DNA of 64,000 bases, taken from assembly GCA_016647705.1 (NCBI GenBank), contig CM028336.1:6010048-6074047 (forward strand), read 5' to 3'. Numbering within the stretch: the first letter of the stretch is position 1; each line of letters starts with the position of its first letter. Positions 10,311 to 21,345 of the stretch are shown here, one piece after another. The notes under the pieces were generated by a model. It had not been told where the DNA came from, ran no database searches, and worked only from the letters and a program-made list of their open reading frames with translations. The position numbers and the translations under genes are program-made. This DNA comes from Eucommia ulmoides. Lineage: Eukaryota > Streptophyta > Magnoliopsida > Garryales > Eucommiaceae.

Positions 10311-12240
10311 GGTTTTTCTGGTGGGTGTGTGGAGGAGAGAGAGGGCGGCGGTGAGAGTTTGAGAGGGAGAGAGAGCAGAGGAGAGGACGCCTTTTTGAGA
10401 AGGAAGGGAGAAGTAAGGGTATTGACACTTGCACCCCTAAAGTTTGACCATTATTTTAATTTGATTCTTATAATTTTAATTTAACTACATACACAAATTT
10501 CGCTAGTTTTTATCTCTTTTTTGACAGAAGAGTCACTTAAAAAATATGTGCAAATACGAGAACTACTTTAAAAAAAAATTGGAAAGCTAAATATAAAAAC
10601 TGCACGCAAATACGAGAACCAAAATTATAATTTGTCTTTTTACAAAAGATTTAAAAATTACATTTTTTCTTAGAAGATAGAAAAAAGGTAAACAGGACGT
10701 AAATAATGAAAAACCCTTCTCTAATTGTTTTTGGGATAATTAACCAAAATTCCAAAAAATGGATCTAATTTTAAAAAAAGTCATGCTTAAACATAAGGTT
10801 TGATTTAATTCCTTAAATTGGATTTCGCTTGAGTTTTAGTCTCGCATTGCAGGGATTGTGGAGAAAACTCGGTGAGTAAATTCGTATTATAATAAATATT
10901 AATTACGTATAATTAGTATTAATTACAATTTAATAATTGTTATATTTTGCAGGGATTGTAGAGAGAACTCGGTGAGTAAATTCGTATTATAATGAATATT
11001 AATTACGTATAACAAGTATTAATTACAATTTAATAATTGTTATATTTTGCAGGGATTGTAGAGAGAATTCGGTGAGTAAATTCGTATTATAATAAATATT
11101 AATTACATGTGACAAGTATTAATTACAATTTAATAACTGTTATATTTTTACATATATCTGTGTATTTTTTTGTTACATGTATTTATGTAATATTAATTAC
11201 TTATTACAATTACATATATTTGTGTAATATTTGTGAGATTTTATAAATATTACGACATAAATTAGTTTAATATTAGTTATATGTATTTGTGTATATTTAG
11301 TAATTACATGTATTTTATATGATTTTTGTTACATCTAACAATTTTTTATAAATAAATTAATTACATGTTATAAAATACAGTAATATTTGTTATATTTAAC
11401 AAAAATTTACGCACAAAGTTGTTACAGGTAATTGTGCGTATGCAGGCGCGTATAGTGGGCTTCCAACTTTTTTTAAATAGGCGGGACTAAAACATAAGTT
11501 GTTTTTACCACTGGAACTTTTTTAAAATTAAGAGTAAAATAAATGACAGAATGTGTTTTTTTTTTTTTTTTTTTAAAGAAAAATATTTTATTTAATAATT
11601 TAATAGTACAGTGGAATTTTTACACATTTTTTAATATAATTCTTTTACCTTAAATTTATACGCTTAGAATATTCATCAACCAACCAATATATTGAGTTAT
11701 GAACCTATTAAATAAAATTTTTATAGTATTATTGAAAATTTGATTTTTTTTTTAAATAAAATATTCAATTAAAAATATAAAAATTATTAAAATAGTCTGA
11801 ATTAGGCAATTATATATTTCGCGAATTCCGTGGCGTTAAACCTAGTTAATATTAAAAATTAAATCATAAAAATTAATAAGTTACAATAAAATTATCAATA
11901 AATAAAATTAATTTTTAATCATAGCCCTAAAAAAATAAAAAAAAATAAAAAAATAAAGCGTTGATGGTTTGGACAAGTGATGAGTGTCATTTCTGAGCTG
12001 AGTATTTAGACTAAAATCAGTCAATTTTAGAGACATGAAGTTTGAAAAATACCGAATATGAAAAATAAAAGGCACACAGTCTTTTCTCCATATCTAAATC
12101 ACAATCAAGCAAATAAAAACTTAACCAGCAAATTGTATAGAAGAACGATTAAATCTTTTGTCACTGGTTACCAAAGAGAAAAACTAAACAAAAGCACACG
12201 ATCAATTTCATTTACCAAGTGAGATAGTTTGAAAAAGGCT
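10311..12240. other. AT-rich intergenic DNA
   Basis: A purine-rich GAGAGA segment (10330-10385) is followed by a TE-terminus-like phrase, CACTTGCACCCCTAAAGTTT (10427-10446), and then strongly AT-rich DNA with homopolymer runs, for example T18-20 near 11558. Apart from the tandem repeat at 10851-11150 nothing coding or structural is recognised. Confidence 0.6.
10851..11150 (+). repeat. Three-copy tandem repeat, period exactly 100 bp
   Basis: Units start with AGGGATTGT at 10851, 10951 and 11051. Each contains an ACTCGGTGAGTAAATTCG block (ATTCGGTGAG in the third) and ends in AT-rich sequence. Copies 1 and 2 finish TTATATTTTGC, so each following unit is preceded by a splice-acceptor-like TTTTGCAG, while GTGAGT twenty bases later resembles a donor. 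Copies 2 and 3 differ at only a few sites. Confidence 0.95.
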
Positions 12241-12262
12241 AAATTGCATTGAGTCCTTGTAT

Positions 12263-12960
12263 TTATTGTTTGTTCATTATACAATCAGGAGAGAAAAACA
12301 TCGCTTGATCTAAGACATTATAGACAAAAGGACTAATAATGCTTTCACAACTGAATTTGGTCGACTCCCATACAGCAGTACGATTTTTCCTAAAACATGA
12401 CTCTAAAATTATTTGAATTAAAAGACTGACTATGGTGAAAATTCCTATCAAGACTACATTGCAAATCCAAACGACTGCGTTGCTGGAAATCATGTGGCTG
12501 GAGCCAACCGTGATGCTTACATAAAATTTTGGCACAATGTTAGCCACCATGATAACATATGCTAGATAAAAGCATAATACTATAATCACCATCATAAATC
12601 GGTAGAAAACAGACAACTGTCTTCTGCTGAGTGACTAAAAAGTACCCAATATAAAGAGTGCACACAAGTTGAGCGCCAGGGTTAGCCCCACTAAAGCGTA
12701 AAAACTAGATGGAATCAGCTTAAGAAATGAGATTATGTCGTTTGCTTTTAATGTAATTATGTTATTGGTCATTTTGATCGGGCTAAAAATACTTCTAAAA
12801 GCAACCAAAATTTTGATTATGATCGTCGCGAAAGTTAGGCATGCTCCCATGGTCAAGGCTTTCACAGATTTTCGGTTTTCATCGATTGCCATTTCTGATT
12901 CACGAACTATTTCACCTGCTTGAGCGTGCCTTAAGTGACAGCGCCTTCGTTGTTTGGCCT
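12263..12960 (-). pseudogene. Four-helix membrane protein ORF interrupted by a stop codon
   Basis: On minus, a good acceptor (TTACAATATATGCAG) ends at 12961 and opens a frame beginning AKQRRRCHLRHAQAGEIV. Two hydrophobic segments follow (around MGACLTFATIIIKILVAF and FYALVGLTLALNLCALFIL). The frame then meets TAG at 12635-12637 and stays open afterwards in the same frame, with two more hydrophobic segments (FMMVIIVLCFYLAYVIMVA and VVWICNVVLIGIFTIVSLL), to a stop at 12263. One nonsense codon therefore separates helices 2 and 3. I do not recognise the family. The four-helix layout recalls the genes at 40013 and 55315, but I see no convincing residue match. Its 5' exons are not identified; a candidate first exon lies at 14577-14632 but its splice phase does not fit this exon directly. 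Confidence 0.45.
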
Positions 12961-14570
12961 GCATATATTGTAATAAACACCAAGTCACCAAACAATTTAA
13001 TACATAATATTTGTTGGTTGGATGCAAACCATGACAACTATTTTGAAATTTGATAAAGTCATCATAAATTTCAATCCCCCAAGCAAAAAAAATGATTTTA
13101 ATTGTTTAGGGGTATTCTTTGTTTTCAAAATAATAGATGAGAGAGCTTGTGATTTGATCATTTTCCGTTTTTCATAATCAATTTTAATTTCGATTTGATA
13201 GGGACTATAAAGAGATGAAACAATATAGCAAATTGGGAACCACATGAAACAATATAGGCCTAATTTCACTTTGTATCCCCCCATAAAGGCTACTTCACAT
13301 TTAATTTTCATTTCAATTTGGACCCTAGGCTGAACGGCATTAATGAAATTGGACGGAAAACAGTCACGTGCAAAACACATGGCTATACAGGCAAGGGTAA
13401 ATTTGTCATTTTACTTTAAATAATTTAATAGGATCTATTTGTAAATTAATCTAAAATTAGGGGCCAAAGTGTATGTTTTGCTTTCTCTCATCTCATTCTC
13501 ACCCACATGATCTCACTCTCTCTATCTCGCTCTCACCCCATCTCCGATCTGGCGCCGATGCTTCTCTGAGCCGTCGCGAAGACGACGGTCCTCGTCACCG
13601 ATATAGGCGTCGATCTCACCGCTGACCTCGCTCTCTCTCCGATCTCGCGACGACGCTTCCGATCCATCACGACGACGAAGGCACTCGCCGCGGAATGGCC
13701 GCCAATCTCAAATCTAAAAATCCCCACCCTCCGGCTCCGCTTTTTCGCCTCTCGCCTTTCACGATCCACCACCGAACGCTCTCTCTCTATGCTCCTCTCG
13801 TGATTTCTCTGTGAAATCCTCTCGATCGGCGATGGCTACGGGCCTAGACAACGTCCGGCGGTTGTCAAATCTTAGATCCGCCGCGTTTCCTACGCTATGT
13901 ATGGAAACGGCGATTTTCTTCTCAGATGCTTGGTTCAGGCAGTGTTTGCCATCACAGGTAAATTCGATGAAGGACGTCGCGGTGGATGGTGGCCGGTGTG
14001 GGGTGGTTGGGAAGAACATTATATACCAAACGAGAGATGATGTCTGTAATTTTTTTTTTAATCCTCTGATTTTTTTTTGGACAAGTCTCATTCATTATCC
14101 AATTAAAACCAACAATAAACATTAGGATTATTCATTGCATAATCAAATGCATGGTCATACTTGAAAACAACACAAAAATGGATTTTATCTCAGTTTTTTC
14201 AGAAAATGCAGAACCAAGAGTGACAAGAAGATCAAGCATTAAATGAAGAAGATAAAGCATTAAATGGTCTTAACGGTGCATGGTAGAACTAGCATGATTC
14301 TTGAACAGTGAATTGAGCTGTATTTGTTGACAACTCACGCCAACATATCTCTTCTTTCTTACCGTGTTTTATTCTTCTAGGTATTTGATCGAACATGTAG
14401 TGTGAAAAATACGCATAAACAGAAGCACAAACAAAAGCACCATGGTCCGTAGAAATGAAAAACAGAAAATTACAAATGCATGTTGTTTTAATTTACATGG
14501 ATTTAAAGATTAGCGGCACAAAATACAAATTATAGCAAAATGATTAAGAAAATAGTGAGGGATAAAGATA
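12961..14570. other. No confident gene; GC-rich block in AT-rich DNA
   Basis: 12961-13400 has degenerate open frames on minus without recognisable domains. 13490-13800 is GC-rich with CTCTCT and CGACGACG runs, like the subterminal parts of MULE elements or a 5'UTR. 13811-14125 has an open plus frame of 104 codons with no known motif, ending in T-rich DNA. 14130-14570 is plain AT-rich sequence. Introns of a minus-strand gene would fit this position. Confidence 0.4.
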
Positions 14571-14576
14571 CCGTAC

Positions 14577-14632
14577 CTCCCCGCCGGTGTGGAGACGGAT
14601 TTGTCCTCGTTTGTGCTGGAATTGTTTGCCAT
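14577..14632 (-). CDS. Candidate first coding exon, gene not recognised
   Basis: A minus-strand ATG at 14632 encodes MANNSSTNEDKSVSTPAG, then AG followed by GTACGG, an acceptable splice donor with the intron starting at 14576. A TATA-like CTATAAAA lies about 110 bases upstream, and the leader between them is CT-rich, as in many plant 5'UTRs. That leader (CTGCTCCCGTGCC then AACTCAGT) resembles part of the leader upstream of the 40013-40834 gene near 41510-41530, which hints at a related promoter. No second exon in the required phase was found, so the model is incomplete. The membrane ORF at 12263-12960 lies downstream on the same strand. Confidence 0.35.
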
Positions 14633-14738
14633 AGCTTGGGGGAGACTGAGTTGGCACGGGAGCAGATGGTTTCCTAGCTGAGCAATGGCGAAAGGAATTC
14701 AAAACTGAAATGGCTTATACGCACAAAGAACTGGTTGT

Positions 14739-14746
14739 TTTATAGA
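14739..14746 (-). promoter_or_regulatory. TATA-like box
   Basis: The minus strand reads CTATAAAA, about 107 bases upstream of the ATG at 14632, with a pyrimidine-rich leader in between. The spacing fits a plant core promoter. Confidence 0.45.
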
Positions 14747-14796
14747 GGGAGGGAATGAGATGAATTTGAATAACCGAAAGAATCTTTTCCGTTAGC

Positions 14797-14816
14797 CTCT
14801 CTCTCTCTCTCTCTCT
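14797..14816 (+). repeat. CT dinucleotide microsatellite
   Basis: About ten CT units lie upstream of the TATA-like box at 14739. CT tracts are common near plant promoters, but any role here is unknown. Confidence 0.9.
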
Positions 14817-15935
14817 TTTATATTCAGTGAAATTATGAACCCATGTGTACAGTTGCAATTGTTCTGCAACTACAATCGTCAAGTATTCCAATTTACAGAA
14901 TTTTCTGCCTTTCTTTATTTTGATTGAGCTAAAAGCCTCTGGTTATACAGAACTAAGAAAAGAGGGCCTGAACACAGTGGGAGCTTTGTAGCCATTTTTC
15001 TTCTTTTGTTTCTGTAAAACATAGTCGAAATGTAATTTATATTTGAATTTTGGAGGTCTTTTTCAATTTAAAAACCTGTGTATTATTTGTTCCGAAGGAC
15101 AACAATCGGTGCACAACTGCAGGGATATAATTCCCGCCACCAGGGAGACAGCGAGAGAGAGCGTGGAGAGTTGTTAACGGAAAGATTCTTGCCGTTGGTA
15201 ACAATGACATTTACCTCTCTTTTCTTTTTCTTTTTTTGTAAATTTCTCCATTCATTTATTAAGTTTTTTTTTTTTAATTGGCCTCATGATCTATTACTAA
15301 TTCATTCTTATACGCATATGATCATTTAAATCTAAAGAAAAATTCAATTGGTATATAATAATTGTTTGTTGTACAATAACATTTACATCCCCACATTTAT
15401 TATGTTATTGACATTATTGCTATACAGTGACATTTACATACCTTCATTTATTATGTCGTTATTAACATTGTTGCTGAACAGTAACATTTGCATCATTCCT
15501 ATTTATTATGTTTCTGTTGATGTGCTAAGAGAATATGTATTTAAATTTATGTTAAATAATAAATATATTGATAGTGTTTTTTCAATATGCTTTTACAATT
15601 AGTGGCTTCTTTTAATTTTAATAGTAAAATTGGAGTTTTCTCAAATTTTTCCTATTAAGTATTAGTCAACCACTTATCATTCTTTGTTAAAGACCACATA
15701 GTTCTCTAGTGGTAAAAAAAATAAATTACTAAATTTTTTTATTGTAATGACAACTTTGCCCTTAACTATGTAAATATAATTAAACAATTAAAAAAAATTA
15801 ATATCTCTTTAAGTTTTTTTAATATATGTTTTTCCTTTACTTTTTTACACTAATATCTCTATTTAAAAAATATATTTTTTAAATCCCTCTCTTTTTTAAC
15901 AAGATAAATTTAAAAATATATATATATATACTTAC
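14817..15935. other. AT-rich intergenic DNA
   Basis: No gene is recognised. 15066-15220 has a purine-rich GAGAGAGAGCG stretch. 15373-15530 is a short tandem repeat, listed separately. 15700-15930 is AT-rich with an (AT)n run at about 15916-15930. Confidence 0.6.
15373..15530 (+). repeat. Three diverged tandem units of about 51-54 bp
   Basis: Each unit has the form ACA(A/G)T(A/G)ACATTT(A/G)CAT, then a CATTTATTATGT-like block, then a TTGACATTATTGCT-like block. Units begin near 15374, 15425 and 15479. The first two are the most alike. Confidence 0.75.
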
Positions 15936-16214
15936 GATCCCCGCCGGTTTCGTCTTCTTTCCCGCCATTCCTCTCTCTCTCTCTGCTCCGTGGTACACAC
16001 GTTGATCTGTGCGTTGGAGCACAGATCTGGGCTGCGTGCTTCTCCTCAAATTAATCCCATCTAATTCAAAAATATAGTAGAGACCCCAAAGAGACAATGA
16101 CACTAGCAGAATGAAAGAAGAGAAGACGCAACATTTCAAATCTAAAGCTGCAGAGCTTCTCCGCCTATGACTGCCATATCCTCTCTCGATATAATTAGTT
16201 TTAGAACCAAACAA
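15936..16214 (-). CDS. Candidate first exon of a small membrane protein, not recognised
   Basis: A minus-strand ATG at 16214 opens 93 codons that end exactly at a consensus donor, GTAAGT (intron from 15935). The translation has a basic N-terminus (GSHRRRSSAALDLKCC), one strongly hydrophobic segment of about 20 residues (FSSFILLVSLSLWGLYYIF, residues about 32-50), then a polar tail ending KKTKPAGI. A single-pass membrane anchor is a fair reading. No following exon was found below 15935, where the sequence is AT-rich. A shorter start within the exon (MAGKKTKPAGI) is also possible. It may be a real first exon, a fragment or chance. Confidence 0.35.
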
Positions 16215-16775
16215 TATGTTGATCTAGAAAAAAATATATTAATATATATATTTTTAATTTGAATACTTTGATGTTATAAATACGAATCTCTATATAACAA
16301 AAAATATGAAATATTTTTTAAAGAATTAATTTTTTTAGGGGTTTAATTGAAATTTATATAAATTAGAGGAGAAGTATATAAAATTTTAAAGATTTTAATT
16401 GATTTTTCTTCACAATAAAAGCGTGAAAATGTATATTTCAAAATATTAAGGGTGATTAATTCATAAAAGATCTAGGATTAGAATATTAATATTGAGAAAT
16501 ATCTTAAACATTGATTTGATAAAAATAAAGAAATTGGAGATATGACTTATTTTGAGTTATGATTCATTATTAGTTTTGTCTTCTACTTTTAATATATAGT
16601 ATATAATTATTGATAGGGAATTTTATTATTTAGTCCTCTATAGAGACTCCATATAGAATTCAGATCCCACTAAATTGTTAGAAAAAAATCATTCATTTTG
16701 ACCCCCTTATTGACATTTATTTACAATTTCTGTCATTTTGTCTTATACAAAAAAATAAAATATGCATATATGACG
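16215..16775. other. AT-rich intergenic DNA
   Basis: Low-complexity AT-rich sequence. I see no gene, repeat array or terminal repeat in it. Confidence 0.6.
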
Positions 16776-17560
16776 TTAATGTTAACTCAATCCCTATTTG
16801 CAACAATATATCTCTCCTTGTGTTTTTTTTTTTATTTTTTTTATGTGCTTTAACTCATTTTTTAGTGCGTTAACGTAAACTCATTTTATGTGCGTTAACT
16901 CATTTTTTTGTGTGTTAACGTTAACGCATTTTTATTTTATTTTTTGCATTAACGTTAACACATTTTTTTATTTTTTATTTTTGTGTGTGTGTTTCAAGTC
17001 ACCGCATCTTTCTTCATATGTTTCTGTGCATTAAACGTTAATGTATTTTTTACTAAAGCGTTGTAAGTTTTAACGTTAGCATATTTTATTTTTTAGGAAT
17101 TTTGTGTATTAATGTATTTTGTTTAAATATTTATGTTAACGTCCTATCACATATTTTGTTTTGTGCGCGTTAATGTTAACTACCATATGTGATATTTTGT
17201 CATTTGAGTTGAATCATGTAAAACACACCACGTTAACGTAAATTTAACACCCCCCACCTCCGCCACCATTCATAATCATAACAACAAACTAATTCAAATT
17301 TGAAAAATTCCCTAAAAAAATCAAGAACCAAACAAATCGTAAAAAAAAATCCAATTCAGATCTGAATGTACATTTGGGTCGTGTTTGCGTTAATATTAAT
17401 GCACATTTTTTGGAGGTATTTTCTGTGTTAACGTTAACACATTCACGTTGTCCCAAAACATATATATGAAAGAAATTACACAGCTATTAACGTTAACGTA
17501 AAAAAATGAACACCCTATCCAACTTCACAACAAAAATCGAGCGAAAATCACATAACCATT
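16776..17560. repeat. GTTAACGTTAAT-type repeat field, copy 1
   Basis: A short motif around GTTAACGTTAACGCATTTTT recurs every 30-60 bases in diverged form, in both orientations because its core GTTAAC is palindromic. Clear cases are near 16780, 16875, 16895, 16918, 16952, 17040, 17140, 17172, 17230, 17430 and 17491. Spacers are T-rich to about 17220 and A-rich afterwards, which suggests two opposed halves. The same type of field occurs at 32240-32960. Confidence 0.75.
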
Positions 17561-18310
17561 AACATTAACATTAACGTTTATTTGGCTAGTGGCCGGTGAT
17601 AAACATTACCACCGCAAAACAACACCGCCGAATCGAGCATTAATACTGCCAAAGAACACCACGAAAACAAATAACACTACCGAATAACACCACGAATACG
17701 AACAACACTGCCAAAATGAACTAACAAAAAAAAAATCAAATAAGAAATACTGGTTTTGCACCTCGATGTCCATGGTCAAGAGAGAAAAAACCTTGCCCAC
17801 CGCCACCATTCATCACCACCACCGCAAAAACAGCGTCATCAACACAGTAAATGCATTAACCTTGCTCACGACCGCCATCCATCAACCTAGACGAAAACCC
17901 AGATCTGGGTTTCCAGATCTGAAAAACCAGATCCGGAAATCCAGATCTAACTTGAGAGAAAGAGAGGGAGAGAGAGAAAGGGAAAAATCATGGGGCTATC
18001 GGCGGTGGCGTTATGTGAAATCGGCACTTTCACTTGCTCGGCACTGTAAATCGCGCGACATTCCTAAACATTAGAGCTGTGGAGTCGAAGGTCTGAAGCA
18101 GCAACAGCAGCAGCAATAGTAGATGCTTGCGAGTCTTGTTCCATTGGTAGAAGAAATGATTCCAACTGGTCCTAGAGAGAGGAGAGAGAGAGGGGGAAGG
18201 TCAAAAGGAGAAATGGTTCATTTTGGGGAAGAAGACGACAAAGAGTGAATGGTTCAGGGCTATACAAGTCTTTTTACCTCTATTTTGTCTGTCAAAATGA
18301 CTAAAAGCTT
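17561..18310. other. Flank of the GTTAAC field; no confident gene
   Basis: This contains a plus-strand frame of 102 codons (17766-18074) rich in His, Lys and Arg without a known domain, and a cluster of CAGATCTG or CCAGATC motifs (17909-17955). The cluster is also found beside the second GTTAAC field (33515-33540), followed in both places by a GAGAGA-rich stretch. The two loci therefore look like members of one non-autonomous element family. Confidence 0.4.
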
Positions 18311-18895
18311 AATTAAGTGCACTAGAGGTCTTTTCTCTCCATCATATCTTAAATCAAGATTAAATAATAAAAATCTCTTATTTATATGGTAATTAAAATT
18401 TTGCACAAGATTTAAGCAAAGTAAAAAGTGTTTTTTCTCCTACATATATATAAAAAAATTGAAGTTGTTTGATTGGAAATTTTGGACTAAAAGAAAATAT
18501 AATACATATGTGCACCTTAAATAAATATTTCTCACTTTTTGGTCCAATCAAGAATTTTAAAAAATAATAATAATAATTAATTTTTATGCCCCTTATAATT
18601 TTTTTATTTGTCCTCTCTACTAATAATAAATTAAAAAAATATATATATTTTTTTTTTTTACTTGATGGTTTACCACTAAATATCGAATCTTAATTTGAAA
18701 ATAAAGAAATAAAGTTATTTTATATTTTTGGATAAAATAAACTTTCTTAGTACACAGTAGATGGGGATGGTTTGTAAACTTTAAAATAAAGGAGTTAAAA
18801 TAGAATAAGGGTAAAGTATAAGGTGGTAAAAGAAAATTAATACAAAGAACCAACACAAAAAATCGGCACAAAATGACCAAATTATTTGGAGTTCT
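18311..18895. other. AT-rich DNA with a block repeated further on
   Basis: 18685-18835 resembles 20950-21115 in direct orientation: AATAAAGAAATAAA, then TTATTTTATATTTTTGG, then a GTAA..TTT..AAAGGAGTTAAAATA-like block. No coding content is seen. Confidence 0.5.
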
Positions 18896-19742
18896 TTGCA
18901 CTTTTGGTTTTTGAAAAGGTTGAAAATACGTAACTAAGGTTGCTCTTAATTTTATTACATTTTTTAGACTAACCGGTCATGTGAGGGCCAGATTCAACAA
19001 CTGTTTTTTTTTCTTCTAAAACCAGCCATGCCACGGTTGGTTTTAAAAATTGGGGCCCTGGGGCCCTCCCCCCCTCCTAGCACACCTCCCACCCCCACCC
19101 CCACCCCCACTCCCACTCTGAATTTGAATACCAAAACAGGCCCTGAAAGGGCCATATTTGCGCGCGCGGGGGAGGGGGGGGTTTACACCCCTAAAGTTTG
19201 AGTGTAGTCTGATTTTATCCCTTAATATTTTGATTATTATATGGTGACCCCGAAGTTAGCTTTTCATATCAATTAAGTCCAATTACTATTTTTGGTCATT
19301 TTTTTTAACGAAATAAGAGGCATTGGGCTGCCACGTGGCAGCCCCAATTCCATCAAAATTATTAGGTTTTTAATCAATTGACACATCTACAAATGGTAGG
19401 CCCCCAATCTTTGTCCCTGATCTCCTCTTGGGTCGGTCTATTGCATATTTTGTCTTGTTCATACCAACCTATTATTGTTTCGTTATTTGGATATTTATTA
19501 ATTCACTTTTACCCCTCTCCCCTTTTGATCTTTTTTTTTTCTTCCTCTTTATTCTAAAAATATTCACTCTTGAAAACTAATGTTTTTTTCAACGTAACAG
19601 AATATATTAATATTTTATTTTATATCTAAATTTTACATGAAATGAACAAAATTATCATTTACTTTAATTATTTTTATTAGAATAAATTACCAAAAGAGAG
19701 TCAAAAAGAGAAAACATTTATTTTATTCATTTTATTACATTT

Positions 19743-20847
19743 TGTTGATGTCAAATTTTGGTTGACTTCAACGGTATGGTCCGATGAGCCTTGGATAAGT
19801 TGGAGAGGTGTGGAATGGAGATCTTCAATCCGTAGAGCTTCTGATCAGTGGAGGAGTCCCTGGCCGAGAATTGAAAGGCCTGTATTGAGAGGAGCCCAAA
19901 GCCTTCTGGGCCAAGAAGGGGTGGTTCAAAATACCTTGTGATCCTTAGAAAAGTGAATTAAGACTTGGAATAGAGCTGTTTCGAGATGGGGAGCACCTAG
20001 AAACCTACACAAAGGACTTGCCAGGACGATCCCGACATGTCCCATCCGGCGTAAGAATCAGCATACGGGGGGAGAAGTTTTATAGAGAAATTTTAGAGAA
20101 GATAGGACAAAAATCATCTACCTTTGGGCAAATGTATGCCCTCCTATTTATAGGCAATGAGTGATTTAGATTAGGGTCTTAAGTATGGATTAGTGTCTCC
20201 TCAAAATCACAACAAAGTTTCAACTTGACATGTAGCCAATGGTGGGATGCCAAGGGGTTCTCATCTGCACCATATTGGGGAATACTTGGTTATATTTTTA
20301 GTTGGGGAAGTGAACCATGAAGATATTTGTAGATATTTTGGAATACTTGGGGACATTTAGAGATATTTAGGAGACATTTGGGAGATATTTAGGAGATATT
20401 TGTGGATGGGAAATTAAACCAGCTCATAGACGGAGAGAGACACCAATCTGTTGTAGCCGAAATAAGAAGTCTGATTTTTGCCCTTCCCGGGTAACCGGAG
20501 ATGGGAAAAGAGAGTTATACGAAGCTTTCTACCCTTCCCTTCTCAGTTAGCCGGAGACAAGAAAGGGGGGCATTGCTCGAGGAGCCATAAGGAGTTGATT
20601 TACGGGATGAGTGATGCTGTAGCGGAGGATGCCTAGACGGGGAAAGGTTCCCCATCCCGGTGATGGTTTTTTGGCTCTTCCTAGAAAATGTTGAAGACTT
20701 TGGGATGGTTGGAACGAGTAGAGATATTCATTTGCCCGATGTAATTTCAATACTTAGTCTTCGAATGGTCATGATTTTTATAGGGAATTGTGGACACATG
20801 GCGGTCTTCAATTGGTTGCATTGGAGTGACCATTTTAATAGTCATCA
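19743..20847 (-). mobile_element. Solo LTR of the Tat-like family
   Basis: It runs from TGTTGATGTC to ATAGTCATCA and matches the LTRs of copies A, C and D throughout (AACGGTATGGTC near the start, GCATAAGAATCAGC-like block near 20046, CCTTTGGGCA near 20120). It is flanked by CATTT (19738-19742) and TATTT (20848-20852), a 5-bp duplication with one difference. Removing it joins ATTACATTT to AAATAGTAAACTT. A near-copy of this joined sequence exists intact at about 20949-20970, which supports the boundaries. It has no internal coding region. Confidence 0.85.
20290..20410 (+). repeat. GGAGATATTTAG-type short tandem motif inside the LTR
   Basis: Variants of GGAGATATTT recur at intervals of about 13-20 bases. 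The reverse complement appears in the LTR of copy D at about 31426-31490, so the array belongs to this LTR subfamily; copy A lacks it. Confidence 0.7.
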
Positions 20848-20852
20848 TATTT

Positions 20853-21112
20853 AAATAGTAAACTTAAATTCAAAAATAAAGAAAAATTAAATCATTTTAT
20901 ATTTTTTGGAATAAAATGTGAATTTATCAATTTTGTCAAGAGTATGAATTACATTTAAACAATAAACTTAAATTCAGAAATAAAGAAAAAATAAATCATT
21001 TTATATTTTTTGGAATATAATGTAAATTTATCCATTTAGTCAAGTAGAAATGGATTATGTGTAAGTTTTCAAAGTAGAGGGATTAAAATAAAAAAAAAAA
21101 ATCACGGGGTAA
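20853..21112 (+). repeat. Two tandem diverged units
   Basis: The block around AAACTTAAATTCAGAAATAAAG plus ATCATTTTATATTTTTTGGAAT occurs at about 20860-20925 and again at 20963-21025. A third, more diverged copy lies at 18685-18750. Confidence 0.75.
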
Positions 21113-21345
21113 AAGGCAATTAACCCAAATATTTTTAGAAATTGGGGTTGTCACATGGCAGCCCCAATTTCTAACACCAGTTGTGGCATGGCTGGTTTTA
21201 GGAGAGGAAAAAGAAATTGTTGAATCAGGCCCTCACATGGCCAATTAGCCCAAAAAATGTAATCAAATTGAGAACAACCCTAGTTAGGTAATTTCAACCT
21301 TTTTAACCACCAAAAGTATAGAGAACTCAATTATTCGCCACTACC

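Larger units (their letters stand above)
18896..21335. mobile_element. Inverted-repeat element with about 160-bp arms
   Basis: The left arm (18896-19060) and the right arm (21143-21335) are diverged reverse complements. Shared parts, read inward, are CTTTTGG then AAGGTTGAAA, TACATTTTTT, CATGTGAGGGCC, GATTCAACAA and AAAACCAGCCATGCCAC. Arms of this size fit MULE-type or other long-TIR elements. No transposase was seen, and I could not fix a target duplication. A younger solo LTR (19743-20847) sits inside. Confidence 0.65.

Noticed and set aside
12263..12960. Treating this ORF as a third member of the 40013/55315 family
   Set aside because: Both have four hydrophobic segments, but I found no shared motif such as M-F-L-I-R-D or F-G-S-Y and no N-domain, so relation is unproven.
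18890..21345. A 9-bp target duplication for the inverted-repeat element
   Set aside because: No exact 8- or 9-bp match could be found just outside the arms; the edges are too diverged to set.
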